Positions 54,590 to 63,777 are shown, numbered from the stretch's first letter. The stretch: DNA of 64,000 bases from Nitrospira sp. (GCA_018242725.1 JAFEBI010000004.1:248001-312000), one strand, 5' to 3'. Made by a program: numbers and translations. The notes: generated from the letters alone by a model not told the origin.

Positions 54590-55468
54590 TCACCCAAATC
54601 GCCCGGTGATGTAGTCTTCGGTCTGTTTGTTCGAGGGATTCGTGAACAGTTGCTTGGTACGACCAAACTCGATCAGCCGGCCGAGGTACATAAACGCCGT
54701 ACAATCCGATACTCGCGCCGCTTGCTGCATGTTGTGTGTGACGATGACGACGGTCAACTCCTTCTTCAGAGAAAACAACAGCTCTTCGATGATCCCGGTG
54801 GCGATCGGATCCAACGCCGAGCAAGGCTCGTCCATCAGGAGAACCTCCGGCTTCACGGCGAGGGCCCGCGCGATGCAGAGCCGTTGTTGCTGACCGCCGG
54901 ATAACCCGAGGGCGCTCTTGTGGAGCCGGTCCTTCACTTCTTCCCAAAGGCCTGCCCCTCGGAGACTGCGCTCGACAATCTCGTCCAACACCGCCCGGTT
55001 CTTCAAACCCTGCAACCGTGGGCCGTATGCGACATTTTCATGGATCGATTTCGGGAAGGGATTGGATTTTTGAAAGACCATTCCCACGCGTTTGCGAAGA
55101 TCGGTGATATCGATCATGGGATTGAAAATATCCATATTGTCGATGAGGATATTCCCCTCATGCCGAGCCCCTTCAATGAGATCGTTGAGGCGATTCATGC
55201 AGCGAAGCAACGTGGACTTCCCGCAACCCGACGGCCCAATAAACGCCGTCACTTGGTGCTCGGGAATGTCCATATCGATGTTAAACAGAGATTGAACCGG
55301 TCCATAGTAAAAGTTAAATCCATGAACCCGGAGCTTCGGTTTCCCCGAAGCACCAGGCTGAAGCGGTAGGGCGGAATCAGAATAGTCCATGCTCTCCATC
55401 TCCAACGAGGAAACAGCCGGTGGAAGGGTCGAGACACTGGATTTCAGATCATACTGCTGATCCAGCAT
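54590..55468 (-). CDS. pstB: Phosphate ABC transporter ATP-binding protein PstB
   Basis: A 292-residue ABC ATPase energising phosphate import. Walker [13 protein letters not shown], the Q-loop, signature [16 protein letters not shown], Walker [16 protein letters not shown] and [10 protein letters not shown] are visible. A 40-residue N-terminal extension precedes the usual start of the domain ([18 protein letters not shown]). The ATG at 55468 has a strong GAGGAGG site and lies inside the end of pstA (20-bp overlap). Part of pstSCAB-phoU. Confidence 0.96.
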   Translation of the reverse strand: MLDQQYDLKSSVSTLPPAVSSLEMESMDYSDSALPLQPGASGKPKLRVHGFNFYYGPVQSLFNIDMDIPEHQVTAFIGPSGCGKSTLLRCMNRLNDLIEGARHEGNILIDNMDIFNPMIDITDLRKRVGMVFQKSNPFPKSIHENVAYGPRLQGLKNRAVLDEIVERSLRGAGLWEEVKDRLHKSALGLSGGQQQRLCIARALAVKPEVLLMDEPCSALDPIATGIIEELLFSLKKELTVVIVTHNMQQAARVSDCTAFMYLGRLIEFGRTKQLFTNPSNKQTEDYITGRFG

Positions 55469-56864
55469 ATTTCCTCCTCATTCGATTTCGCAAGACGATT
55501 CCGGTGAGATTCAGCGTCACCACCACGAGAATCAACACCAATGTGGTCACATAGACCATCGGCTTGGCTGCTTCCACATTCGGCGATTGAAACCCCACGT
55601 CATAGATATGAAACCCCAAGTGCATGAATTTCCGGTCCAGATGCAGAAAGGGCCAGGTCCAGTCGATCGGCATGGCCGGCGCCAGCTTGACCACGCCGGT
55701 CAACATCAAGGGAGCCACCTCACCGGCCGCACGAGCCATGGCCAATATCAATCCGGTCAGGATCGCTGGGAGTGCAGTGGGGAGCACGACTTTCCATATG
55801 GTTTCCCATTTGGTCGCTCCCAAACCAATCGACCCCTCTCGATATTCTCGCGGCACTGCAGCCAGTCCTTCTTCCGTGGCGACAATGACGACGGGAACCG
55901 TCAGAAGCGCAAGCGTGAGAGAGGCCCAGAGAATGCCGCCTGTGCCGAAAGTCGGAGCCGGCAGCCGGTCGGAGAACCACAAGGCATCAATCGTCCCGCC
56001 GACGCCATACACGAAAAAACCCAACCCGAACACACCAAAGACGATCGAGGGAACTCCGGCCAAATTATTGACGGCAATACGGACGATCCTCACGATCACA
56101 CCCTGACGGGCATATTCTCTAAGATACAAGGCCCCGATCACGCCGAAGGGCGTCACCACGAGGCTCATGATCAACACCATCATCACAGTTCCAAAAATAG
56201 CGGGAAAGATTCCGCCCTCCGTATTGGCCTCTCTCGGTTCCGTGCTCAACACCATCCAGACGTTACCGCCGTATACCCACAGCTTTCCCCAGGTCGACAG
56301 ATCATTGGGGCGCAAGACGCGCACGACTTGGCTGAGTCCGATGGACTGTTCTCTAGCATTGGCATCCGCTACGAGTACCGTGTAGAGACTGTCTCCTTCA
56401 CTTGTTTTCGTCTGTCCAATCAGGGCTGGGAGGGACTGCCAAACGGCTTCCGCTCCTTCAGTCACAGGCTGGTCTTCCTTGGTCAGTGTCCGGAGACGTC
56501 CATAGAAATTCCCCCACTCGCGTCGCTCCACCATGACAAGATCGGCCGGTGTGGCTCGTTCGACAATCTGATCGGTATCAATCCACCGATAGTCGAGCCC
56601 GTAGAGATCGCGGTTGCCGATTTTTATCCTTATGCGTGGGATCCCTTTGGGACTCACCTCTTCACCTGCCAATTGGCCGATCACGTGTTTACCGTCCTTG
56701 AGGGTCAACTCAACAAGGTCAGCCGGCCAGAAATACCCGAATCCGTTCATCAGAATCAGAACAAGCAGTCCTCCGATCATCAGAAGCGACAAAGATAGCC
56801 CTGCCCCACAGCCCCAAATGAAGAGCTCCCCGCTTGCCATGAAATGTCTGACCCACTGCTTCAT
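55449..56864 (-). CDS. pstA: Phosphate ABC transporter permease PstA, with periplasmic insertion
   Basis: A 471-residue permease, longer than the usual 290 or so. One helix near the N-terminus ([20 protein letters not shown]) is followed by a roughly 190-residue soluble region (about 45-230) that is absent from E. coli PstA, then the typical five-helix permease core with the EAA-like loop [20 protein letters not shown]. The final residues RNRMRRKY are basic. Good GAGGG ribosome binding site. It overlaps pstB. The soluble insertion echoes that of PstC and may be characteristic of this PstC/PstA type. Confidence 0.93.
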   Translation of the reverse strand: MKQWVRHFMASGELFIWGCGAGLSLSLLMIGGLLVLILMNGFGYFWPADLVELTLKDGKHVIGQLAGEEVSPKGIPRIRIKIGNRDLYGLDYRWIDTDQIVERATPADLVMVERREWGNFYGRLRTLTKEDQPVTEGAEAVWQSLPALIGQTKTSEGDSLYTVLVADANAREQSIGLSQVVRVLRPNDLSTWGKLWVYGGNVWMVLSTEPREANTEGGIFPAIFGTVMMVLIMSLVVTPFGVIGALYLREYARQGVIVRIVRIAVNNLAGVPSIVFGVFGLGFFVYGVGGTIDALWFSDRLPAPTFGTGGILWASLTLALLTVPVVIVATEEGLAAVPREYREGSIGLGATKWETIWKVVLPTALPAILTGLILAMARAAGEVAPLMLTGVVKLAPAMPIDWTWPFLHLDRKFMHLGFHIYDVGFQSPNVEAAKPMVYVTTLVLILVVVTLNLTGIVLRNRMRRKYAGSAV

Positions 56865-56957
56865 TGAATCCCTCGTCCACCGGCATGGCCGGATCTCCGC
56901 ACGAAACCTGGTTTCTTTCGACCCATCTCAACTCTGGTTTTTTGACCACTCTTTTGT

Positions 56958-59279
56958 CTAGAACTGACTATACTTTTTCCTAAGCCGCTGTCGGACCAGC
57001 TCCGCGACCGTATTGAGAAGAAAGGTCGCGATAAAGAGGAGCAACCCAGCCAGAAAGAGCGTGCGATAGAGGGTCCCTCCATGCGGCGCCTCAGGGATTT
57101 CCACGGCAATATTAGCGGAGAGCGTCCGAAAGCCGTTCAACACGCTCCAGTCCATGATGGGGGTATTTCCCGTCGCCATCAACACGATCATGGTCTCCCC
57201 CACAGCACGACCGAGCCCAATCATTAATGCGGAGAAGATGCCCGGACTGGCTGAGATGAGGACGAGATACATCAGTGTCTGCCAACGCGTCGCGCCAAGC
57301 GCCAAAGAGCCGGCAATCAGATTCTTGGGAACATTGGTCAAGGCCTCCTCTGAAATACTGTAAATGATGGGAATGATAGCGAATCCCATGGCGATTCCGA
57401 CGACAATGGCATTGCGTTGATCATAATTCAGGCCCAAGTGGGTCTGCAGCCACGGCTTGTAGTGACCATTAAACAAAAAGGATTCCCACCAGGCATTCGT
57501 CGCCAAGCACCCCCAGACCACGGCGATAATGACAGGCATCATGAGTAACGCCTCAACACCAGGCCGGATTCGATGCCGAATAGAAGCAGGCAACAACAGA
57601 AAGAGTCCGGCAGACGCGGCGACGGCAAAGGGAGCCACCAAGACCATCCCGGTCATGGCGGGAAAGTTCCGTTCAAGCACCGGCGCAAACCAGAGCCCTG
57701 CCAGAAATCCCAGGACCACCGTCGGAAGTGCCGCCATGATTTCAATCGTCGGCTTGATCTTGGCTCGATAATCAGGATGCATGAACATGGACGTGTAGAT
57801 GGCGGCTAATACCGCCAACGGCACAGCGAGGAGAATCGCATAGAAAGTCCCTTTGATCGTCCCAAAGATGAGCGGGGTCAAGCTAAACTTGGCCTCGAAG
57901 TCGTCTGACCCGCTGGAGGATTGCCAGACCAGTTCCGGTCGTTCATACCCCTCGTACATCACCGGAGCAAACAAGGTTGCCAGGGTAATTTCCGGATACG
58001 GATTCGCAATATGAAATTGGAGCAGGTGATTATTTTCGCTCACACTGACCAGGCCATCGGCCTTCGGCGAAAAATAGGCGCTGCGCAACGACCCCAGTTT
58101 CGGAGAGAGCGTAAGGAGCGTCTGCGCAGATGTCGAATGGTGCAGCCGGATTCCTCCTTCGGCATCGGTGGTGATGAACCCCTTATCGCGTTGTGAAATC
58201 GTGATATCCGTCACGGCACTTTGATGCGGAGCGAACCGATGGACGGCCGTCATACGAGTCTGATTCGTTCCAGGATGCTCCCGTACTGGCATCCATACGA
58301 CCACCTGCCCGGCCGCATCACCGACCACGAGACTTCGGTCCCCCATGAGATAGGCCATAGCGGTAATCGTGTTGCCTTGTTCGGACGCCTGGGTCGTCTC
58401 AGCAAGAAGAGGCTTGGCTGTATCCCGAAGATCAAAATGATACACCTTGCCGTCTTCCGTGCCGACGGCGAGCAGTTCCATACGGCTCGCGAGCGTCAAT
58501 GCGGTCACGCGACCGGGAACGTTGGGCGTCAGATCGATCTGGACGGTCGAAGCAGCGGTCGTCCCATCAGGGCGAGAGACGGTGCGAGTGCTGGTCAGCC
58601 AGAGATGCTGGTCTTGAAGCAGGGCGGCAATACGTACTTCGGAATCCGTGCTCTGATAGGCGAGCTTGGTGACCGGTTGCGGAGTCGGCGCGGCAGCAAT
58701 CGGAGTCCCAACCCTCACAGATGGAGCGATCGAACGTGCTTCGTCGTGAAAGTCCTGCGTAAACTCAATCGTCACAGGGATGAGACGCCCGTCCCCCGTG
58801 CCCAGTGCGAGGCTGTGTCCCTTCCCCAAGGCTCGTGCTAATGCGGTAACCGTTCCATCTGGCAACAAGCCGCGCGACGGCACTTTGGATAGGGCCGCCG
58901 TGCCTTCCCCTAAGAAGACAAACTCCAAGACGTGATCACGGAGCACATACGCGAGCTCTTGATGTTCGTCAATGCCGACCAGGGTTGATGCCGCCGGACG
59001 ATCTAGCGGGGAAAGTTGAATCGGCTCGATCGGGGTTGCGTGGGGCGAGAGAAACAGTGGAATGACCTCCTTGACGAGAAACACACACATCCCCAGAATG
59101 CACAGCATGATACTTATCCCACCCATTTTGATAATGAAATGAGTGATTCTATCGGTCAGTAATCTGATTTGCCGTCGAGTCAACAGCCTCTCCACAAGTG
59201 TCGGGGTCGCCGCTTGACCCTGTCCTGGAGATGGTTCTTCTGGGAACACTGATACCGGAGTGAGCGGTGGCACATTCAT
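56958..59279 (-). CDS. pstC: Phosphate ABC transporter permease PstC with large periplasmic beta-propeller-like domain
   Basis: A 773-residue permease, over twice the length of E. coli PstC. After one helix (about 50-75) comes a soluble region of about 370 residues (about 80-450) with repeated GxxDGx and WD-like blades (LAVGTEDGKVYHFDLRD; LVVGDAAGQVVVWMPV; FITTDAEGGIRLHHS), consistent with a WD40-type beta-propeller on the outer face. The permease core follows (about 470-770) with the SLALGATRWQTLMYLVLISA loop. Long PstC proteins with periplasmic insertions are known in some gammaproteobacteria. It follows pstS and precedes pstA. Confidence 0.93.
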   Translation of the reverse strand: MNVPPLTPVSVFPEEPSPGQGQAATPTLVERLLTRRQIRLLTDRITHFIIKMGGISIMLCILGMCVFLVKEVIPLFLSPHATPIEPIQLSPLDRPAASTLVGIDEHQELAYVLRDHVLEFVFLGEGTAALSKVPSRGLLPDGTVTALARALGKGHSLALGTGDGRLIPVTIEFTQDFHDEARSIAPSVRVGTPIAAAPTPQPVTKLAYQSTDSEVRIAALLQDQHLWLTSTRTVSRPDGTTAASTVQIDLTPNVPGRVTALTLASRMELLAVGTEDGKVYHFDLRDTAKPLLAETTQASEQGNTITAMAYLMGDRSLVVGDAAGQVVVWMPVREHPGTNQTRMTAVHRFAPHQSAVTDITISQRDKGFITTDAEGGIRLHHSTSAQTLLTLSPKLGSLRSAYFSPKADGLVSVSENNHLLQFHIANPYPEITLATLFAPVMYEGYERPELVWQSSSGSDDFEAKFSLTPLIFGTIKGTFYAILLAVPLAVLAAIYTSMFMHPDYRAKIKPTIEIMAALPTVVLGFLAGLWFAPVLERNFPAMTGMVLVAPFAVAASAGLFLLLPASIRHRIRPGVEALLMMPVIIAVVWGCLATNAWWESFLFNGHYKPWLQTHLGLNYDQRNAIVVGIAMGFAIIPIIYSISEEALTNVPKNLIAGSLALGATRWQTLMYLVLISASPGIFSALMIGLGRAVGETMIVLMATGNTPIMDWSVLNGFRTLSANIAVEIPEAPHGGTLYRTLFLAGLLLFIATFLLNTVAELVRQRLRKKYSQF

Positions 59280-59390
59280 GCTCTGACCTTAACCTGTCCT
59301 TCCCATGTTCCGGTCTAGCTCACTGAACAAAGATGATGCGTGGTCATGATCTTGCCGCAATTACGCCACTCCGAACAACCGACTTCGCCC

Positions 59391-60383
59391 CTATTCGACC
59401 TTTGGCAATTCCTTCTCAATCACGCTCTTTGGCAGCGGGAAAAACCCGTCCTTGATGACGATGGCTTGGCCTTCTTTGCTATAGATAAACTTGATGAATT
59501 CTTTCACGAGTGGATCAAGTGGTTTATTCGGCGCCTTGTTGACATAGACCAACAGATGCCGCCACAGAGGATAGGATCCGTTCATTGCATTTGTCTGTGT
59601 GGGAGCCACGAAGGATGCTCCCTCTTTTTCGGCTAACGGAAGGATTCGAACTCCGGAAGTCAGGTATCCGATCCCGCTATAACCAATACCGGCCGGATCT
59701 TCTGTGATGCCCTGTACCACGGATGCTGAGCCTGGTTGCTCCTTGACTTCATCCTTGAAATCCCCGTTTTTCAGCGCGAAATCTTTGAAGAATCCATAGG
59801 TGCCGGATGCGGAGTTGCGACCGTAAATGCTGATCGGAGAGGAGCCTACCTCTCCTGTTATACCTAGTTGGCCCCATCGATCCAAGTTTCCTGGCGCACC
59901 ATATCGCCTCGTTTTTGAAAAAATCGCATCAATCTGCGCCATGGTGAGTCCTTGGACAGGGTTGTCCTTGTTCACATAGACAGCCAGCGCATCGATGGCA
60001 ACGGGAAATGCCGTGGGCTTGTATCTGAATTTCCTCTCGAATGAATCGATCTCGGTGCTTTTCATTGCTCGGGACATTGGCCCCAGCTGTGCCGTCCCTT
60101 CAATCAAAGCCGGAGGCGCGGTGCTCGATCCCTTGCCTTCTATTTGAATCTTCACGCTTGGGTACTGCTTGCGAAATCCTTCCGCCCAGAGTGTCATGAG
60201 GTTGTTGAGTGTGTCCGAACCGATACTGTTAACGTTGCCGGACACCCCCGTCACTTTGATATATCCTTTTAACGCAGGGTCCAATACGATGGCATCATCA
60301 GCGTGAGACGGCGAAATAGCCGAAACAAGAACTCCCAAAAGGGCAACACCGGAAAGACTGGACTTGATAATCGACATATTCAT
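59391..60383 (-). CDS. pstS: Phosphate ABC transporter substrate-binding protein PstS
   Basis: A 330-residue periplasmic phosphate receptor. The ATG at 60383 is favoured by AAAGGA 6 nt upstream; an ATG at 60398 is possible. A signal peptide (LSGVALLGVLVSAISPSHA-DDA) precedes the mature protein; phosphate-contacting stretches such as VSGNVNSIGSDTLNNL, EGKGSSTAPPALIEGTAQLG and SPISIYGRNSASGTYGFF are present. First gene of pstSCAB-phoU. Four Pho-box-like heptamers lie about 60-100 bp upstream, so induction by phosphate limitation through PhoB is expected. Confidence 0.95.
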   Translation of the reverse strand: MNMSIIKSSLSGVALLGVLVSAISPSHADDAIVLDPALKGYIKVTGVSGNVNSIGSDTLNNLMTLWAEGFRKQYPSVKIQIEGKGSSTAPPALIEGTAQLGPMSRAMKSTEIDSFERKFRYKPTAFPVAIDALAVYVNKDNPVQGLTMAQIDAIFSKTRRYGAPGNLDRWGQLGITGEVGSSPISIYGRNSASGTYGFFKDFALKNGDFKDEVKEQPGSASVVQGITEDPAGIGYSGIGYLTSGVRILPLAEKEGASFVAPTQTNAMNGSYPLWRHLLVYVNKAPNKPLDPLVKEFIKFIYSKEGQAIVIKDGFFPLPKSVIEKELPKVE

Positions 60384-60440
60384 AGACAGTCCTTTCATAA
60401 ATCACGAAGCTCCATCATTACCGTTACTCTAATAGCCTCG

Positions 60441-60480
60441 CATTACGGCGACATTACATGAATGTTACATGCGTGTTACG
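60441..60480 (-). promoter_or_regulatory. Array of four Pho-box-like heptamers upstream of pstS
   Basis: On the minus strand CGTAACA, TGTAACA, TGTAATG and CGTAATG occur at exactly 11-bp intervals (plus-strand starts 60441, 60452, 60463, 60474). An 11-bp repeat of a 7-mer with 4-bp gaps is the hallmark of PhoB binding sites; two adjacent copies make one box, so this is a double box. It lies 58-97 bp upstream of the pstS ATG at 60383. Confidence 0.75.
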
Positions 60481-60514
60481 CAGAGTGTGAGCCGCACTAA
60501 ATTCTGGTTGTTTT

Positions 60515-60540
60515 AAGGGGCAGGCTGCTGCCTGCCCCTT
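60515..60540 (-). terminator. GC-rich hairpin, probable bidirectional terminator
   Basis: AAGGGGCAGGC and GCCTGCCCCTT form a perfect 11-bp stem with a TGCT loop. It lies between the porin remnant and the Pho boxes. T-runs on either side are short, so it may work weakly as an intrinsic terminator. Confidence 0.55.
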
Positions 60541-60547
60541 TCTATCA

Positions 60548-60735
60548 TTAGAATTTGTACGGCAATTGTGTCCAAACAAGATCTCCCTCACGGATGTTAT
60601 AGGGCGCGGCCTGCGTGTCGGTGCGTCTGCTTCTGGCATACGCAATCGTGAACTCCAGGGACCTAGCGAAGGTCTGATTAATTCCGTTTTTGAATCGACT
60701 ATAGCTGAGTTCACAATTATGGATAGGATTGAATG
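60548..60735 (-). pseudogene. C-terminal fragment of an outer membrane porin
   Basis: The minus strand encodes about 60 residues (NCELSYSRFKNGINQTFARS and on to DLVWTQLPYKF) with alternating hydrophobic strands and a C-terminal Phe, as expected for the last beta-strands of an outer membrane barrel. Nothing recognisable precedes it in frame and no full gene fits before the next gene, so it looks like a truncated porin. A porin next to pstS would make sense as a former phosphate-linked channel. The family cannot be named with certainty. Confidence 0.45.
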
Positions 60736-60752
60736 ATCTGGTCGAGTGAGGC

Positions 60753-60866
60753 ATGAGCCTGATATTCTCGGCGCTTTTTGAGGGCGGCAAAATCGTGCTC
60801 AAGCAAACCAGGGAGTACGATGAAACGGCTTCCATCGACACAATCGTGAAAGCGTATCAATGGTGA
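60753..60866 (+). CDS. Short ORF of 37 aa, doubtful
   Basis: ATG-started 37-codon ORF (MSLIFSALFEGGKIVLKQTR then a short acidic/hydrophobic tail) with GAGTGAGG just upstream. It could be a fragment of a larger lost gene or a small protein. No family is recognised. Confidence 0.25.
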   Translation: MSLIFSALFEGGKIVLKQTREYDETASIDTIVKAYQW

Positions 60867-60921
60867 AGGGCTTTGCTATAACTGATGGCGACTTCTGTGC
60901 ACGAAGAGTCTCCATCTGAGT

Positions 60922-60927
60922 TAAAAT
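60922..60927 (+). promoter_or_regulatory. -10 element of a probable leaderless promoter
   Basis: TAAAAT ends 6 nt before the ATG at 60934, leaving no room for a ribosome binding site. Confidence 0.4.
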
Positions 60928-60933
60928 ACCAGT

Positions 60934-61362
60934 ATGTCATCCAGTTCAGATCAAGCCAACCGTACTGAGCCGCCGCTGTGGTCAATCGGGATCGCGATGC
61001 TGATCATTCTGCTCGCACCGCTTATTTTGTACTCGTTTGCTCCGGCCGGCCCTATTCGGGAAGGTGACACCGTCTTTTCGGAAGGCCAACAGCGCGCGCA
61101 GTTCAGCAAACCGATTGCGTCCCCGTCTTTTCAACCTGATGAGACCTGTTTACTCGATCCTGACAGCCCATTGATCGTGCTGGAGAATTCAGCAGGTGAG
61201 TCAGATGGTTTTATCAAAGCAGAAGTGCAGGGGAACCCGGCTGCAGAATGGCCGTTTTGTCCGGTACATGCCGTAGTACGGCTCAGTCTTCATCAGGTCT
61301 TTCAAACGCCAGCCGTACTGAGAACTGTACGGGATACACTGATGAGATGGTTTGGGAAGTAG
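60934..61362 (+). CDS. Membrane-anchored protein of unknown function (142 aa)
   Basis: A 142-residue protein with a polar N-terminus, one transmembrane helix (IGIAMLIILLAPLILYSFAP, about 18-37) and a presumably periplasmic domain containing two cysteines (DETCLLDPDS and EWPFCPVHAV) that could form a disulfide. I do not recognise a family. A TAAAAT 6 nt before the ATG suggests a leaderless transcript. It is convergent with msrA, 18 bp apart. Confidence 0.65.
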   Translation: MSSSSDQANRTEPPLWSIGIAMLIILLAPLILYSFAPAGPIREGDTVFSEGQQRAQFSKPIASPSFQPDETCLLDPDSPLIVLENSAGESDGFIKAEVQGNPAAEWPFCPVHAVVRLSLHQVFQTPAVLRTVRDTLMRWFGK

Positions 61363-61380
61363 AAAATAGAATGGTTGGAG

Positions 61381-61944
61381 TTAGGTCTTAAGCCTCGCGG
61401 CGAATTGCTTACGAAGCTTCGCCACTTTTGGTCCTACCACGAATTGGCAGTACCCCTGGAGCGGGTTACGTGCAAAATACTCCTGATGGTAAGCTTCTGC
61501 TTCATACCATCGTGTCGCCGCAATAACTTGCGTCACGATAGGAGCCTCATATCTCTTTTCATCTGTCACAGTTTTGATAACCTGTTCAGCCGTCTGTTGC
61601 TGGGCTGAACTACTATAGAAGATCGCCGAACGGTATTGCGTGCCGATATCGTTACCTTGTCGATTGAGCGTGGTGGGATCGTGAACTACAAAAAAGATAT
61701 TGAGAAGGTCTTGGTACGAGACCACTGCCGGATTGAACGTGATACGCACGGCTTCGGCATGGCCGGTCTGCCCCCCGCATACCGCTTCGTATGTCGGATT
61801 GTCCATGGCTCCACCGATGTACCCGGACTCAACTGCTCCTACTCCCTGGACCTGGTCATAGACAGCTTCAAGGCACCAAAAACAACCACCGGCAAGGATG
61901 GCGACATCCTGCCCTGGTAAGATCGCTGGTCGTCCGTCGTCCAT
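61381..61944 (-). CDS. msrA: Peptide methionine (S)-sulfoxide reductase
   Basis: A 187-residue MsrA that repairs methionine S-sulfoxide using a catalytic Cys in the GGCFWCLEAVYDQ motif near residue 20. The ESGYIGG, CGGQTGHAEAVRI and YRSAIFYSSSAQQQ stretches complete the family pattern. No signal peptide, so it is cytosolic. The C-terminal portion does not carry an obvious resolving Cys pair other than that in YCQFVV. Start at 61944 fits the family; upstream is a 52-aa gene on the same strand 52 bp away. Confidence 0.95.
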   Translation of the reverse strand: MDDGRPAILPGQDVAILAGGCFWCLEAVYDQVQGVGAVESGYIGGAMDNPTYEAVCGGQTGHAEAVRITFNPAVVSYQDLLNIFFVVHDPTTLNRQGNDIGTQYRSAIFYSSSAQQQTAEQVIKTVTDEKRYEAPIVTQVIAATRWYEAEAYHQEYFARNPLQGYCQFVVGPKVAKLRKQFAARLKT

Positions 61945-61996
61945 GGTGTGAGCGAGTCAAGTGACGTGCAGGATTCTTTCAACAGATAGAGACCGG

Positions 61997-62155
61997 CTAA
62001 TCCTCTTCTTCCTCAATGTCCTCGATCCCTTCGTAGCTCATTTCTGAGAACGAAGCCGACGCTTTCTCACAGGCCGTCTCGACCATTTCCTCGGCATCTT
62101 CGGCTGAATCAGCATCGACCACAAACTTCACAGTGATTGCATACCGCTGTTCCAC
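61997..62155 (-). CDS. Small acidic protein (52 aa), hypothetical
   Basis: A 52-codon ORF starting with GTG at 62153-62155, preceded by an AAAGGAG ribosome binding site 7 nt away. The protein begins MEQRYAITVKFVVDADSAED and ends in a run of Glu/Asp. The initial beta-strand and following helix have a regular pattern, which suggests a real small protein. No family is recognised. It precedes msrA on the same strand. Confidence 0.6.
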   Translation of the reverse strand: MEQRYAITVKFVVDADSAEDAEEMVETACEKASASFSEMSYEGIEDIEEEED

Positions 62156-62327
62156 TCTCAACTCCTTTCTCTAATACCCTGCCCGATACCCCGTGATCGA
62201 GGCACCGCATGACCTCGTACTTTCTGACAGTTGTGGTGGCTGTGTCAACCGTTTGTGAGTCGCGAAGAGACAAGCCGCGTGTAGGAACAGACACGGCTGG
62301 AATGCATCAACAAAGGAGATGAGGAGG

Positions 62328-62711
62328 TTACTCGTCCGCTTCGAGATCGGTGAGCACCGATGTCAGCTTGACCAACTCGTCTGGAGCAATGCGCGAAAAT
62401 GCGAGTCCGAAGCTGTTTGTACCAACCCACCGCACGATTGCTTCGTCTACCCGTAACGGCCAGTCAAGTCCCGGGATGTGGAGACGGCATTCGAATTTCT
62501 CGCCTTGCTCCACCTTCATATCGCTTTCAATCTTGCAGCCGCCAGCAGAAATATCTACTGTTCGCCCATGCCCTTCCTGTTGATTCCCAGAAAACGTGCT
62601 GCGAAACTGGGCAGTGAACCGCGGTTGAACTCGACGCTCATCCGGCCCTGGATGTTCCTGGATCAATTCAACGTCTTTCGATTTGAACAATGAACTCAGC
62701 TTTTTCACCAC
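62328..62711 (-). CDS. PilZ domain protein
   Basis: About 127 residues with a PilZ domain, a c-di-GMP-binding module. The binding signature is complete: RRVQPRF (RxxxR-type, near residue 27) and DISAGGCKIES ([D/N]xSxxG, near 55). GTG at 62711 has GAGGA upstream; a longer TTG start at 62750 is less likely. A short basic N-terminus precedes the domain; no output domain follows. It could influence motility, polysaccharide export or another c-di-GMP process, not specified here. Confidence 0.85.
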   Translation of the reverse strand: MVKKLSSLFKSKDVELIQEHPGPDERRVQPRFTAQFRSTFSGNQQEGHGRTVDISAGGCKIESDMKVEQGEKFECRLHIPGLDWPLRVDEAIVRWVGTNSFGLAFSRIAPDELVKLTSVLTDLEADE

Positions 62712-62786
62712 GGATGATTCCTCATCGAGCCGCTCGCCCAGCAAGATCAAGGCGTACCTTGCCCGCCAGTCCCCAGAAACCGTTTC

Positions 62787-63440
62787 TTACTTCGTCGACA
62801 ACAACATGTGTCCCCGTCGATTTTGCTGATAGCAGGATTCCTGTCGCTCGCTGCAAAACGGCCGTTCCTTCCCATACGACACAATCGCGAGCTGATTGGG
62901 ACTGACCCCTGCTTCCTGCAAGTAGTTGCGCGCCGCTTTGGCACGTTTGTCGCCGAGGACCATATTGTAGTCGCTCGTCCCTCGCTCATCACAATGGCCC
63001 TCGATCTTGAGCACTACTCCAGGATGATCTTTCAGATAATGTGCATCGAGATTGAGCGACTCCATGCCTGTTTCGGATAATGTCCATTGGTCATACCCAA
63101 AGAACACATCCTGCAACCCAGCTTCGACAGCAGCTCGTTCTTCTTTCGTCAACTCCGCTTGCTGTCGCACCGTAACACTTGCTGGGTTCAGACTCGTTGA
63201 ATGTCCACCTTGGCCACTTGCTTGGCCAGCCGGCGAAAGGCGCTCCTCACTGGGATTGCGAGAAAACCCCTTGAGCTCGCCGCTTGAGCCTCCTCCTGAA
63301 ATAGTCGGAGTCTTTGAACTAGTGCTTCCGGACCCTCCTTCGCTCTCGGACTGCACCCATTTCTTGCTGCACCCCTGGTTCGACAAGAAAAGAATTCCCA
63401 CGGCCACTACCACCCCCAACTTCACCACTTCTCTAGTCAT
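62787..63440 (-). CDS. pal: Peptidoglycan-associated lipoprotein (Pal/OmpA family)
   Basis: A 217-residue outer membrane lipoprotein. The lipobox is LSNQGC near residue 24; a Ser/Gly-rich linker (about 30-95) leads to an OmpA-like peptidoglycan-binding domain (about 105-217) with VFFGYDQWTLSE, IEGHCDERGTSDYNMVLGDK RAKAAR-like and GKERPFC elements. The Pal pattern fits a role in anchoring the outer membrane to the cell wall with the Tol system, but no tol genes are in the window. The linker is longer than in E. coli Pal. It is the last full-length gene of the window on the minus strand. Confidence 0.9.
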   Translation of the reverse strand: MTREVVKLGVVVAVGILFLSNQGCSKKWVQSESEGGSGSTSSKTPTISGGGSSGELKGFSRNPSEERLSPAGQASGQGGHSTSLNPASVTVRQQAELTKEERAAVEAGLQDVFFGYDQWTLSETGMESLNLDAHYLKDHPGVVLKIEGHCDERGTSDYNMVLGDKRAKAARNYLQEAGVSPNQLAIVSYGKERPFCSERQESCYQQNRRGHMLLSTK

Positions 63441-63777
63441 AGCCTTTCTCCTCTTATGCTCTTCTAAACTTGCAATTCAGCCCCGTCGTCTATTCATGGC
63501 CACTTGACGCAGGAATGATTTCAGAATGCGTCTTCACTCTGCCTGCAAGTATAATTTTCACTGATGATGATAAAGTGATGCAGTAACGGCAGTTTAGCCT
63601 ATTGCCGACAGGATGCCTAACAATTTTTCATATCTGGCCGGATGACTCGGTCAGTAGGGAATGAGCTCTCGAATATGAGTAGAAATGGGATGGGCCGGAG
63701 AGAAGAAACCGTTTGATTAACGAGGCGCACACGGATCAGTCGACCCAATCAGCTATTCTGACAGACCATCGTCCTGG
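63441..63777. other. Intergenic region upstream of pal
   Basis: About 337 bp without a convincing gene. It must hold the pal promoter; a TATACT on the minus strand (63549-63554, reading AGTATA on the plus) is a possible -10, about 110 bp from the pal ATG. No repeat or RNA is recognised. Confidence 0.35.

Noticed and set aside
55587-56798. 403-codon open frame on the plus strand
   Set aside because: Antisense to pstA; low-complexity His/Gln/Arg-rich translation with no protein pattern.
63551-63556. Plus-strand TATAAT near the window end
   Set aside because: No plus-strand gene follows it; the overlapping minus-strand TATACT is a better candidate for pal.
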